Shown here: positions 1-8,299 of the stretch, piece after piece
Layout: each line of letters starts with the position of its first letter
Position numbering within the stretch: position 1 is the stretch's first letter
Source: Verrucomicrobiales bacterium
Lineage (GTDB): Bacteria; Verrucomicrobiota; Verrucomicrobiia; Verrucomicrobiales; DEV007
Reading direction: 5' to 3'
DNA: 51,298 bases
NCBI GenBank assembly: GCA_029213195.1
Contig: JARGNI010000028.1
Location: 1 to 51,298 of the forward strand
Notes under the pieces: model-generated
The model's input: only the letters and a program-made list of their open reading frames with translations
Database searches by the model: none
Told to the model about the DNA's origin: nothing
Position numbers and translations under genes: made by a program

Positions 1-7
1 TACCGCA

Positions 8-1378
8 TTACTTCTCAACGAACGTGTCGTTATGGAGAAAGAAAAGCAGCTTTTTACTGAGATCGGGCGAGCCGTCCGCATCCGCTGGCGTGCCCACGGC
101 GACGAGCAGATTCGCGTCGGGCGCCAGGGTGACTTGGCCTGTGTAGGCGGAAGAATAGAATTTCGGAAACTGGATCGAAGGCTGCCATTTTCCATCAACA
201 AGAGCCCGATAACTGACGGAATGTCCATGAGCGGAAGAGAGTTCCATTCGCTGGTTCACATCGATCCGCCCGTTGTTGCTCATGGTCGGATCAATCTCCC
301 AAATCACTCCCAGTTCATGAGAGCGAAACTCTTCGGGAACCGCCCTGGCTCCTTTCTCCGAAGGAGGATCAAAGGCGGTGGCGTAGTCCTGCCTTTCACC
401 CATGTGCGTCTTCGCACGATTTCCACTCCTTCCTCGAATTCTCGGTGCCGCCAGAACCGATACCACATTCCCTTCTTTCGCCCGCGCTTCTTCGACACGC
501 TTCCAGGCACCGCCATCAAAAAGGGCGGGAAGATCCGAAGAGGTCAGCCAACCATGCCATACGTCCGCATCGATTTGAACGGCCGTGCTGCGGAGATTCA
601 ATTCCGAACCCTCCGGCATTTTCTCGGGTGGGACGACAGCGGAAATTTCCACCAGGTCCGTTCGGATAAAAACCAGCAGCACCTTTTTTTTCGCTGCCCC
701 TTCGTCTTGATCTGCCTCGAACTTCGTGAGCAGGCGATACTCCCCAATCGTGAGAAGCGACTGCGCAGAAATGCTCTGCTCCCAGAAAGAAGGGTTCATC
801 ACGTCCGTATCGGTGAGCCTTTCGCTCGGCACTCGAGCTCCTTCCGTTTCACCGAGATGACGGGAGAGTTCGAGAGCGTAGCTGAGATCCAAAGACTTTT
901 GGTCCGCACTCAGCACAGGGGCGATTTCAAAGCTCATCCCGACGGAACGCGTTCTCACCTCGTTGGGATAGTCAGGCCCACTGGGATCGAAGGCCAGCAA
1001 AGTCCGCTCGGTGGGCACGAAAAGTTCCAGGTGGCTGACGATTTGGGTTCGCTGACCACTCCCCGCAAGCATCGCCATCGAGTTCGCAATGCGAGCCGTC
1101 CCTGCCTTGACTCTTTCTCCCACAAAGTCGCGCCATTCGCCATCGGTGAGATTGTCTCTTTCCCCTTGCATGACCTCATCGAGCGATACCTCGATGAACT
1201 GCAAATCGAGAACAAGATTGGTGTCCGCAGTGGGAGCGTCTGGCTTCGTCTTTTCTCCCCCCGCCTCTCGAGTGTAGGGATCTTTCTTTTTCGGTTCCTC
1301 CTGAGAAATGACCTCTCCCACCAAGGCGAAAGTCAAAGCACCGAGGACAACGGTAGTTAGGTAGCGTAGATTTTTCAT
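8..1378 (-). CDS. Exported secretin-like protein with two tandem secretin-type modules
   Basis: The predicted protein has 456 residues and a Sec signal peptide (MKNLRYLTTVVLGALTFALV). The ATG at 1378 is preferred because the frame upstream opens only from a TTG and adds non-signal sequence. Two modules of about 190 residues follow. Each has a beta-rich stretch resembling the C-terminal half of secretins: the second contains VLAAPRIRGRSGNRAKTHMG, comparable to the secretin pattern 'APR-x-x-T-x-x-G-x-x-A-x-x-x-x-G', and then GVIWEIDPTMSNNGRID, comparable to 'G-x-x-x-x-x-x-P-x-x-x-x-x-G-x-I'. No N0/N1 domains or type II/III neighbours are present, so a working secretion pore is unlikely. The secretin-like fold is inferred from these motifs. 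It may instead be a periplasmic or outer-membrane protein of unknown role. Confidence 0.6.
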   Translation of the reverse strand: MKNLRYLTTVVLGALTFALVGEVISQEEPKKKDPYTREAGGEKTKPDAPTADTNLVLDLQFIEVSLDEVMQGERDNLTDGEWRDFVGERVKAGTARIANSMAMLAGSGQRTQIVSHLELFVPTERTLLAFDPSGPDYPNEVRTRSVGMSFEIAPVLSADQKSLDLSYALELSRHLGETEGARVPSERLTDTDVMNPSFWEQSISAQSLLTIGEYRLLTKFEADQDEGAAKKKVLLVFIRTDLVEISAVVPPEKMPEGSELNLRSTAVQIDADVWHGWLTSSDLPALFDGGAWKRVEEARAKEGNVVSVLAAPRIRGRSGNRAKTHMGERQDYATAFDPPSEKGARAVPEEFRSHELGVIWEIDPTMSNNGRIDVNQRMELSSAHGHSVSYRALVDGKWQPSIQFPKFYSSAYTGQVTLAPDANLLVAVGTPADADGSPDLSKKLLFFLHNDTFVEK

Positions 1379-1517
1379 ACGAAGCGAATCTACCAGCGCG
1401 ACGAAAGTCTGCGTCAAACCACGGTGAACGAACTGTAAAAGTTCTGTAAAACGATTCTGCGCGGGACGTTTCGTCCAGACGAAGGAGGAGGCGCAGTCGA
1501 GTAAGGAGCGAGAAATG

Positions 1518-1550
1518 TCAAGAGTTGTCACCTGACCCGAATGGCACTGC
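1518..1550 (+). repeat. Inverted repeat, copy A
   Basis: A 33-bp sequence that recurs on the other strand at 2964-2996 with 30 of 33 positions identical. The core CTGACCCGAATGGCACTGC is exact in both copies. It lies about 140 bp upstream of the secretin-like gene and upstream of the barrel gene. The two copies point at each other and enclose 1551-2963. Possible explanations are terminal inverted repeats of a lost or non-autonomous mobile element, or members of a dispersed intergenic repeat family. No transposase is present. Confidence 0.75.
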
Positions 1551-1663
1551 AATCGAAACGGAGCAGACCGGACGACTCAAATTTATCTGACCCCTATCTA
1601 TCGGGGGGGCTTGCATTTTAGATCTCACGGGGCAATATGGGTCTGTCTCAAAACTCCTGTGTT

Positions 1664-2413
1664 ATGAAAATTAAAACGAAAACGATCCTAATCACCTCTC
1701 TCCTTCCGGCTCTCAGCCTCATGAGCCATGCCGGTGAAGAAACCGCCGAACTGGCACCCGTTGCCAGCGGCTCCGGCAGCTGGTACTGGTCTGCCGAAGC
1801 CGGATTCAACTACACTCACAACCTCGAAATCGAATACCCGACCCTGCTCGGCTTGTTTGGCCCAGCAGCCGGATATCAAAATCTCGAGATGGATGATGGC
1901 TATGCGGCTGGCCTGGCCCTCGGCTACGCCATGGCAGAAGATGCATCCGGCCAATGGAGTTTTGAACTCGAAGCCCTGTTCAGCAACAACAGCTTCTCGG
2001 GAAGCTCCCCGCTGCCAGGTCCCAACGTTCGCCGAGTCAGTGGTGACCTGGATCAACTCAGCCTGATTCTGAGTGCCCGCCGTTCATTCTCCAAGTGGGA
2101 ATCATTCACTCCATACATTGGACTTGGCATCGGCGGTTCCTACAATTGCATGGATGTGACCCAGCAGCGCTTCACCTTCGGCACCCTTTCCAATCAAATC
2201 AATGCCGACGATGAGGACATCGCCCTTGTTTATCAGGCCACCTTGGGTGTCGAGATTCCAGTCAGCGAAAGCTGGACTTTCTTCACCGAATACCGCTTCA
2301 GCGAAACCCATGACTCCGAGTTCATTCTGGGTCAAGGTCCGGCAGGCAACACCAACGTGGATGACGAGATCCAGAATCACAGCCTGCTCTTTGGCTTCAA
2401 AACCGAGTTCTGA
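1664..2413 (+). CDS. Outer-membrane beta-barrel protein (OmpW/opacity-like)
   Basis: The 249-residue protein starts at the ATG of MKIKTKTILITSLLPALS, a good Sec signal ending near SHAGEE. An ATG nine codons upstream (1637) would put an uncharged tail before the signal and is less likely. The mature part alternates hydrophobic and polar residues in strands (WYWSAEAGFNYTHNLEIEYP, YIGLGIGGSYNCM, WTFFTEYRFSETH). It ends in SLLFGFKTEF, with the C-terminal aromatic residue typical of BAM-assembled porins. The size fits small 8-stranded barrels. A rho-independent terminator follows 26 bp after the stop. The gene is enclosed by the inverted repeats at 1518-1550 and 2964-2996. Substrate or role is not visible. 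Confidence 0.8.
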   Translation: MKIKTKTILITSLLPALSLMSHAGEETAELAPVASGSGSWYWSAEAGFNYTHNLEIEYPTLLGLFGPAAGYQNLEMDDGYAAGLALGYAMAEDASGQWSFELEALFSNNSFSGSSPLPGPNVRRVSGDLDQLSLILSARRSFSKWESFTPYIGLGIGGSYNCMDVTQQRFTFGTLSNQINADDEDIALVYQATLGVEIPVSESWTFFTEYRFSETHDSEFILGQGPAGNTNVDDEIQNHSLLFGFKTEF

Positions 2414-2439
2414 TCCAACCGAAGCATACTCTTAATCAT

Positions 2440-2474
2440 GACCCGGCACCCTGAAAGGGGAGTCGGGTCTTTTA
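2440..2474 (+). terminator. Rho-independent terminator of the barrel gene
   Basis: GACCCG at 2440-2445 pairs with CGGGTC at 2464-2469, with an inner CCC/GGG pairing, and TTTTA follows immediately. The T-run overlaps the stop codon of the convergent sulfatase remnant. Confidence 0.75.
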
Positions 2475-2960
2475 TTTCGGCGCGGGCTTGTCGAACTTGG
2501 TCCACTCGCGGTGTTCATGCGGCGGGCCCTCTTCCAAAACGGGTTTTTGCTCGGCGACAGTCGCGAGCACTTCCTCCTTGGCCATGCGATGCCATTCCTT
2601 GGCCATTTTTTCGACGATATCGGGATGCTCGGCCGCGAGATCGTTCAGTTCACAACGATCCTCGGCGAGGTTGTAGAGCTCCCACTTCTTGGCGCGGTAG
2701 CTGACCAGTTTCCAGTCGCCTTGGCGCAGACCACGATTTGGGCCAAACATCAGATGAATGGGCGGGCGGTTCTCCAGCGCCTTGCCCGCAAACACCGGCA
2801 GCAGTGAGGTCCCGGCGAGCGGTGTAGGCTCACGGCCGGGAAACTTGTCGGGGCTCTTCGCCCCCGCCATCTCGGCCAGGGTCGGCAGGATGTCGACCAG
2901 ATGCGCGGGTTGGTGAGTGATGCCGCCCTTGGCTTTGATTCCTGCAGGCCAATGCATGAT
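2472..2960 (-). pseudogene. Sulfatase remnant, C-terminal third only
   Basis: The 161-residue frame begins at MHWPAGIKAKGGITHQPAHL, the point where intact arylsulfatases read '-HWPAGI-' after their catalytic half. It continues with VDILPTLAEMAG, LRQGDWKLVSY and ELYNLAEDRCELNDLA, all typical of the sulfatase C-terminal domain. The N-terminal catalytic domain, including the C-x-P-S-R formylglycine motif, is absent. The frame upstream meets a stop (TGA) after eight unrelated codons. The break, at about 2960, lies directly beside the inner end of inverted repeat copy B. The remaining 3' part has no frame disruption, so the truncation may be recent. Confidence 0.85.
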
Positions 2961-2963
2961 GCA

Positions 2964-2996
2964 GCAGTGCCATTCGGGTCAGTCGACAAATCTTGA
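2964..2996 (-). repeat. Inverted repeat, copy B
   Basis: On the minus strand this reads as the partner of 1518-1550, with three mismatches in 33 bp and an exact 19-bp core. Its inner end is three bases from where sulfatase homology starts in the truncated gene, which suggests that insertion of or recombination at this repeat removed the 5' part of that gene. Confidence 0.75.
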
Positions 2997-3265
2997 ATAT
3001 CTTCTCCTCCATTCTCAAATTTCTCGATCCTATTCTCGCTCTTCCATTGCAGCGAGTCGCCGTATTCTCTGGCTCACGTTCGCGCCGCTTCGAAATCCGG
3101 TGAGGGGACCAATCTCGTTCTCGTCCCGAAGAAGCGGTCAGGCTGGCAACGCCCTGGCTGGATGCGGTCGTGCACCAGAGCAAGTGGAACTGGAAACAGC
3201 CCCCGCCGCCGGATCAGCCCCGGCCTCCCCGGAAGGAAAAGAAACAGTGAAGCGAGGCACCCGGC
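2997..3265 (+). other. Gene-free stretch
   Basis: No convincing gene was found between the repeat and the amphi-Trp gene. A plus-strand frame from about 3108 to 3250 encodes roughly 48 residues ending in a proline/lysine-rich tail (QPRPPRKEKKQ). It has no start codon or recognisable domain and may be debris of a lost gene. Confidence 0.4.
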
Positions 3266-3514
3266 TTACTCCTCCTCGTCGGAGGAATCCACTCCCGAGT
3301 CCCACTTGATCTGAAACTCGATCTCCTCGGTGCCGTCTTCCCTCTCGTGCTCGATATTGTATGCCGCCCGGACCGGAACGTAAATCCGTTCGCCGGCGAT
3401 CTGGATCTCGAATTGCTCCCCGTTTTCCAGGCAGTCCGCCAGCCGGCGAATCTTGGCGATGAAATCCTCAATGGGATAGCTCTTTTCAACGTCGCGATCT
3501 GAGTCTTCTGACAT
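3266..3514 (-). CDS. Small amphi-Trp domain protein
   Basis: The 82-residue acidic protein starts at MSEDSDRDVEKSYPIEDF. An upstream alternative start at 3577 adds 21 cysteine- and arginine-rich residues unlike the family. It matches the amphi-Trp domain pattern: an N-terminal helix with 'IRRLADCLENGE', a beta pair 'FEIQIAGERIYVPV', then an acidic strand 'EIEFQIKW'. The family is small and cytoplasmic, and its function is not established. The C-terminus is SDEEE. No operon partner is apparent. Confidence 0.75.
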   Translation of the reverse strand: MSEDSDRDVEKSYPIEDFIAKIRRLADCLENGEQFEIQIAGERIYVPVRAAYNIEHEREDGTEEIEFQIKWDSGVDSSDEEE

Positions 3515-3772
3515 GCCACCAAGAATCGAACCGTTTTCCCGATCCGCGACTGCCCTCGGGCAACATTTTCGATACAATTAGCCCACCTCCAACCCGGGGC
3601 AATGCGCGGTGATGGAACCGCAGGGTTGAAAAAGCAAAAATGTTGAAGCCAGGGCTGAGTTCAAGAAAGCTCGCCTGCCCCTCTGACCGAGGATCTATCC
3701 CCGAGTCTTTTTCCTTCTCTCAATCCTTTTCCTTTGCTCCGCACTGGAAAGGAATCCAGAACAACCCGGCTT

Positions 3773-4216
3773 CTATTCGCCCCGCTCGAGTTCCTCGATG
3801 TCAGCCAAATCCACCGCCCTCGCGGCTTCCCGCTTCGCGGAAATAAGATCGGCCTTTGAGAGATACTGAATCGTGATCTCATCCGAAGTGGTGGTCTCGC
3901 GATTCTTCCAAGCTTGGTCAAACTGAACACCAGGGAGGGTGGTGAGGAAATCGATCGCCACGGGAGGCATTCCAACATTGAGCTGGGTGCCTTCGGTCTC
4001 GAAGTCCTTTCGATCGAGGCCAAAAGTCGAGACACCGAACTTGGCAAAAGCCCGCATCACCTTTTCTGCATTGTCCGGAGTCGGCTCAAGCCAGATATCC
4101 AGATCCTTGGTGTAACGTGGCTGGGAATGGAAGATGACCGCATAGCCACCGACAACCAGATACCTAACGTCTTCCTGATCGAGAATGACCAACAGATCTT
4201 TGAAGTCGGAGTTCAT
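3773..4216 (-). CDS. Nucleotidyltransferase of the DUF6036/AbiEii-like class
   Basis: The 147-residue protein carries the minimal nucleotidyltransferase core. VVGGYAVIFH (residues 21-30) holds the GG nucleotide-binding turn, KDLDIWLEP (37-45) holds the D-x-D metal-binding pair, and PPVAIDFLTTLPG supplies the probable third acidic residue. A C-terminal helical stretch follows (YLSKADLISAKREAARAVDLADIEEL). The gene overlaps the preceding 78-residue gene by 53 bp, so the two are very likely translated together. Such pairs are often toxin-antitoxin-like or of unknown regulatory use. The amphi-Trp gene is 258 bp further on. Target and phenotype cannot be read from sequence. Confidence 0.8.
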   Translation of the reverse strand: MNSDFKDLLVILDQEDVRYLVVGGYAVIFHSQPRYTKDLDIWLEPTPDNAEKVMRAFAKFGVSTFGLDRKDFETEGTQLNVGMPPVAIDFLTTLPGVQFDQAWKNRETTTSDEITIQYLSKADLISAKREAARAVDLADIEELERGE

Positions 4217-4400
4217 CTTCTGTTTTTCCTTTCACAGTCATCCAATAGTCACGAGCCAACTCCCAGGCGGCGGCGAGTCGTTCCTCGGGGGGACGACTTT
4301 GCCAGTCCAGCACCTGCTGCCGGCGCAGTTCATCGAAGCTGTCGAACTTTCTCACCGACCAGTTCTTTCGCTGCTCCGCTCTCTCTTCCAGGGAACTCAT
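4164..4400 (-). CDS. Small partner of the nucleotidyltransferase
   Basis: The 78-residue charged protein starts at MSSLEERAEQRKNWSVRKF. The middle part (DELRRQQVLDWQSRPPEERL, then AAWELARDYWMTVKG) resembles small proteins encoded just upstream of DUF6036-type nucleotidyltransferases. The 3' end overlaps the nucleotidyltransferase gene by 53 bp in another frame, so the last 17 residues are encoded in shared DNA. It has no signal peptide or membrane segment. By position it could be an antitoxin or accessory subunit, but that is inference. Confidence 0.7.
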   Translation of the reverse strand: MSSLEERAEQRKNWSVRKFDSFDELRRQQVLDWQSRPPEERLAAAWELARDYWMTVKGKTEDELRLQRSVGHSRSGRR

Positions 4401-4567
4401 CTTGAAGCAGGTTACCAGACAAATTCCCCAACCGCCAGAGCGAAGCGATGGATTCCCCTACTGCGGAGGTTCAGTTGACTCATAAATAGGACACCGTGCG
4501 CACAGAAGGGGTCCATCGACATCTTTCATTCAAACGGGAGCAAACGTAAAACCCTGACTCCCACTTC

Positions 4568-7081
4568 CTACTCCCCAAATTCCCCCTCCCAGTCCCTCAC
4601 CGCCTCCTCAATCATCCCGCGCAACTCCTGTCCATCTTTCCCCATCCTCTTCGGATCAAACTCCGGATACCGCTGCAACACCTCCTTCAAACCCGCCACC
4701 ACCGGCGCACCGTCCTCACCCAGCCCTTCCAGCACCTTCAAAATCCCGGGCTGCCATTTGCTTCCCTTGATCAACCAGACGCTGTGCTGGTAGTAGGGTT
4801 CCCAGGTTTTCAGATACTGCACAAAGTCTTCGATCAGGTAGGGGTAAACTTCGGGATCGAAGTGTTTCAGGATCATCATCGTGCGATGAGCCGCTTCGTG
4901 GGTTCCTCCTGTCCCATACCCTAACACGACACCGACGTCGTGAGTGGTCGATCCGAGGGTGGTGACGGCATGTTTCCAGACGGCTCGATCGAAGGCGACC
5001 TTGTCACTCTTGAGCAGCATCTTGAATCCCCCGTCGTAAGACGACCGTTCGTAGACGTGTCGGGACTCCTTGTAGATGTGGGTCAGGAATTGAAACTCTT
5101 CGCCGGTGATCGTTTCGTGCAGTCCAATCGTGGCCCAGAACGCGCCTTCGCGGAGATACCAGTCGGGATGGCTGGCATACCTCTCGATCAAGGAGAACTG
5201 CTCGCGGATGTCCTCGGGTCGGGCTCGGCCGAGAGCAAAGAGGGCGCCGTCCTTCTCCCAACACGCTGCGTCCGGGCTGGCGAGAGTCGATTGGATCGAG
5301 GTGAGGAATTTCTCCGACACCACGGCGGGGGCCATTCTTCCCTTCATCGGTCGCCCCCAATTGTCATACCCGGAGATCGCATCAAAGACGGCCCGCCGGA
5401 CGCGCGGATCGGCATGGGTCACGGCTTCCTCAAGAACGGCGATGGCGGCCTCGTTGTTGAGCTCACTGAGACGACGCGCCGCCCAGGTCCGAACGAGCGG
5501 GCTGTAGTGACGAAGGTATTTCGCTCCATCCGCCGCGGTGGCTTCCTCTTTACGGTCCTTGAGGAGGAGATGGTAGATCTCGTGAGGCTCGTGGGTTTCT
5601 TCTCCGAATCCCTCGGCGGAATCGGTTCCGAAGAAGGTGAGATCGGCTTCCGTGCCCCAGGTGAACTCGGGAGGCGCCGCCACGACGCTGAACTCAGTCG
5701 GTGGTTTCCCGGTGATGCGAAGGGTGCGAAGTGGAGCCGTGTAGGTCAGTCCCATCGCGCCGGTGCCCCAGGCCAACCCACTGTAGCGGGCATTGTTCGG
5801 AGGAGTCGGTAGCATGGAGAATCCCCCACCCGGCTGACGACAGAGGTCGTAGTACCACTTCAGATAGTTCATCTGTCTCCGGTAGTTGCCGACTCGGGCC
5901 TCCGGAACGTGGACGGACGCAATCCCCCGCCACATGACGTTGAACCCGCCACCGGTGTGACCGAACTCCGGCTGGAAATAGGAATCGGTGACGAGGGTGG
6001 CGAGATGCTCCGAAGCGGCCTTGTATTCCGTCAGGGAATCGAGAAGAGCGAAGGCACAACTGAGCATCCCGTTGCGGCCGTTCGTATTCGACCACCACAG
6101 TTCGCTGCGGTGATCGCCATAGGCAATGCAGCCATGACCCGTCATGCGATACATCAGCTTGATGGCGCGGGCGTAGGCTTCGTCGTCCACTTCGATCCCG
6201 CACTCGCGCGCGAGGATCAGGGTGATGAGGATGGGCAGCCCGGCATGATTCATGAGTCCGCTCTGGACATAACCGGGGCCGACCTTTTCGCCATGCCCCC
6301 AGCCTCCGGCGGCCTGGTTGTCGAGACACCAGCGACACAGTTCCTGCAGACCGGGAAGGACGGACTCGTCCCCGGTGCGGAGGTAGTACTCACTGAGAAG
6401 AATGCCCTGGTAGCCAAGCTGCCAGTTCACATGGCCTCCCGCGTTCTTGCGGGTCTCTGCCAGATTCGCAAGGGGGTGAACGTGCCGTTTCACATTCTCG
6501 AGATATTCATCCCTTCCCGTCGAGAGCAGAAAGAGGCTGGTGAGGCAGCCCTTGAGATCATCCCGAATGGGTCGTGTCCGGTCCTGCGCGCCTCCGCCAG
6601 ACCGCCCTTCTCTGAATCGGTAGGAACCATCGGAAAGCTGGGCATCGATGATGAACTCCGCGGTCGCCTGCACGATCTGTTTCGACTTTTCACAATCCTG
6701 TGGCCAGGAGGGAGAGTAGGCACCCAGGACAGGGATCTTCACTTCGATCTCACGCTCCTCGCTCCCTCGCCGCGTTCCGATGAGGAGGATTCCATCCTTC
6801 GCCTCCGCAGAGGTGATGGCCCTGCCGAGAGGAACCCGAGGATCTCTCACCGCCAGCGATTGCCCTTGTATGGAGGTCAGGATATCACCACGAGCGAGAG
6901 ACGACGACGCGGCCGGGGACCCTTCCCGAATCGAGTGGACGGTGACGACGAGCCCTTTCTCGATCGTGGCATGGATCCCGGTCGGTCCGATCGCGAACTC
7001 CGGGTAGACGACGTCGTTTTTCAATTCCTGGCCGTGAGCAAACGCAAAGACGAAAATCCCGAGAATGAGAACGAAACGCAT
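4568..7081 (-). CDS. Exported DUF6288-type protein: PDZ, alpha-toroid and HEAT repeats
   Basis: The 837-residue protein starts with a Sec signal (MRFVLILGIFVFAFAHGQ). Residues about 25-110 form a PDZ-like domain (VVTVHSIREGSPAASSSLAR, GDILTSIQG). Residues about 125-480 look like an alpha/alpha toroid of the terpenoid-cyclase/prenyltransferase type (QLSDGSYRF, WQLGYQGILLSEYYLRTGD, WCLDNQAAGGWGHGE). The C-terminal 300 residues are HEAT-like (HYSPLVRTWAARRLSELNNE, THADPRVRRAVFDAIS). This order matches the DUF6288 family, found widely in Planctomycetes and Verrucomicrobia. Its substrate is unknown. It is transcribed divergently from the Ig-like gene at 7262, with 180 bp between. Confidence 0.75.
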   Translation of the reverse strand: MRFVLILGIFVFAFAHGQELKNDVVYPEFAIGPTGIHATIEKGLVVTVHSIREGSPAASSSLARGDILTSIQGQSLAVRDPRVPLGRAITSAEAKDGILLIGTRRGSEEREIEVKIPVLGAYSPSWPQDCEKSKQIVQATAEFIIDAQLSDGSYRFREGRSGGGAQDRTRPIRDDLKGCLTSLFLLSTGRDEYLENVKRHVHPLANLAETRKNAGGHVNWQLGYQGILLSEYYLRTGDESVLPGLQELCRWCLDNQAAGGWGHGEKVGPGYVQSGLMNHAGLPILITLILARECGIEVDDEAYARAIKLMYRMTGHGCIAYGDHRSELWWSNTNGRNGMLSCAFALLDSLTEYKAASEHLATLVTDSYFQPEFGHTGGGFNVMWRGIASVHVPEARVGNYRRQMNYLKWYYDLCRQPGGGFSMLPTPPNNARYSGLAWGTGAMGLTYTAPLRTLRITGKPPTEFSVVAAPPEFTWGTEADLTFFGTDSAEGFGEETHEPHEIYHLLLKDRKEEATAADGAKYLRHYSPLVRTWAARRLSELNNEAAIAVLEEAVTHADPRVRRAVFDAISGYDNWGRPMKGRMAPAVVSEKFLTSIQSTLASPDAACWEKDGALFALGRARPEDIREQFSLIERYASHPDWYLREGAFWATIGLHETITGEEFQFLTHIYKESRHVYERSSYDGGFKMLLKSDKVAFDRAVWKHAVTTLGSTTHDVGVVLGYGTGGTHEAAHRTMMILKHFDPEVYPYLIEDFVQYLKTWEPYYQHSVWLIKGSKWQPGILKVLEGLGEDGAPVVAGLKEVLQRYPEFDPKRMGKDGQELRGMIEEAVRDWEGEFGE

Positions 7082-7261
7082 GCCCGAGACTGAATCTGCG
7101 CGAGGTCTTTGTAAATGGGAGAATCCAGGAATCCTCCTGCGAGAAGACTCTCCCTCGTTGCGGAATCATGACAGATTTTTTGCATCAGGGACTCTCCTGG
7201 TTCGTCCATCTCCCCACGCCCGGCCTCGTCTGGCCGGAAACGAAACACCGATACCGCAGCC

Positions 7262-8299
7262 ATGATGAAACACACGATATGGGGAGCTCGCTCCCTCGAT
7301 CTTCGCCACACGTCTTCCACCTGGTTCCGATGGGCAGCCTGCTTTGCTGTCGCATTGTCAGGATTCGCCTTTCTGCCAGAAGCCGAAGCACGCACGCAGC
7401 TGAAAATCCACACGACACGTACCACACCGGCGGTGGGCCAGTCGACCGACATCTTCCTCCAGGTCAGTCCCCTCGACTCCAACGCCCGGATCACGATCCA
7501 GGTGCTCGAACCAGGCAACCGGACCTGGACCATGCTGACCCGGAACGCGGAACGATCCGGCGGCATCCCCCGGGTCACCTGGCACCCGCGACACGAAGGA
7601 GCCCACACGATCCGAGTCGACTACGTTGCCCCCGGGCAACGGGAAATCCGGAAAACCCAACGGATCAACGTCGAGCGAGATGCCGTCCGACTCGACATTT
7701 CCGGCGGAGTCCCTGCCGTGGGAAGCAGTGTCATCCTGACGGCCGATTACGAAGGGAGGGGTCATCGCAGCCTCGCTTTCGCCGTCAAATACGATGACGA
7801 GAATCGCTGGCTCCCGATCAATGGCGCCCGCGATGGCAAAACGATCCGCTGGTTTCCCTACCGGGACGGAGGTGCCGAACTGCGGGTCCGAGCGACTCCC
7901 TCCTCGGGCAGGACCATCGAAGGATTCTCCCGGGTCCTCGTACGACCTCGTCCCGAACCCGTTCGCATGACGGGAGAGTCGCCGCTGAACCGGAAGTTTC
8001 CCGCTTTCAAGCATCTCGTTACCATCGATGAAACCCGGGCCTATGCCGGGGAGCGCCGAAAGATCATGGTCAACCTGTGGGGAGAGCCACGCCGGGATCG
8101 AAAGATCCGGATCCGCTTGCGCCACGAAACTCGTGACAACGCCTGGGTCGTCCACCGCGAAAACGCAGATCGCCTCAACACCCGCTGGACTCCCTGGCAT
8201 CCCGGCACCTATCGCATCGAAGTGGAGCTGACCGAAGCGAACGGAGACCTGGTGCGACGCGAGGAGATCGAGTTTATCGCCCTGGATCCGCGGCGGTGA
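7262..8299 (+). CDS. Exported protein with three Ig-like repeats
   Basis: The 345-residue protein has a long leader with hydrophobic core WAACFAVALSGFAFLP and probable cleavage after EAEA. The remainder falls into three units of about 95 residues. Each ends in a similar strand pair: ITWHP-like 'PRVTWHPRHEGAHTIRVDYV', 'IRWFPYRDGGAELRVRAT' and 'TRWTPWHPGTYRIEVELT'. The pattern W-x-P-x-x-x-G-x-x-x-(I/L)-x-V is typical of bacterial Ig-like beta sandwiches. The next ATG (7265) is an equal candidate start. No catalytic motif is visible. It could be a surface or adhesive protein, but function is unknown. Confidence 0.65.
   Translation: MMKHTIWGARSLDLRHTSSTWFRWAACFAVALSGFAFLPEAEARTQLKIHTTRTTPAVGQSTDIFLQVSPLDSNARITIQVLEPGNRTWTMLTRNAERSGGIPRVTWHPRHEGAHTIRVDYVAPGQREIRKTQRINVERDAVRLDISGGVPAVGSSVILTADYEGRGHRSLAFAVKYDDENRWLPINGARDGKTIRWFPYRDGGAELRVRATPSSGRTIEGFSRVLVRPRPEPVRMTGESPLNRKFPAFKHLVTIDETRAYAGERRKIMVNLWGEPRRDRKIRIRLRHETRDNAWVVHRENADRLNTRWTPWHPGTYRIEVELTEANGDLVRREEIEFIALDPRR

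Noticed and set aside
1551-2963. Complete insertion sequence between the inverted repeats
   Set aside because: The enclosed DNA encodes a porin-like protein and a sulfatase fragment, with no transposase or remnants of one.
3105-3250. A 48-codon plus-strand frame ending in a proline/lysine-rich tail
   Set aside because: It has no start codon and no match to a known family by eye; kept only as possible debris.
5909-7093. A 394-codon plus-strand frame
   Set aside because: It is antisense to the DUF6288-type gene and lacks a credible start, signal or domain.
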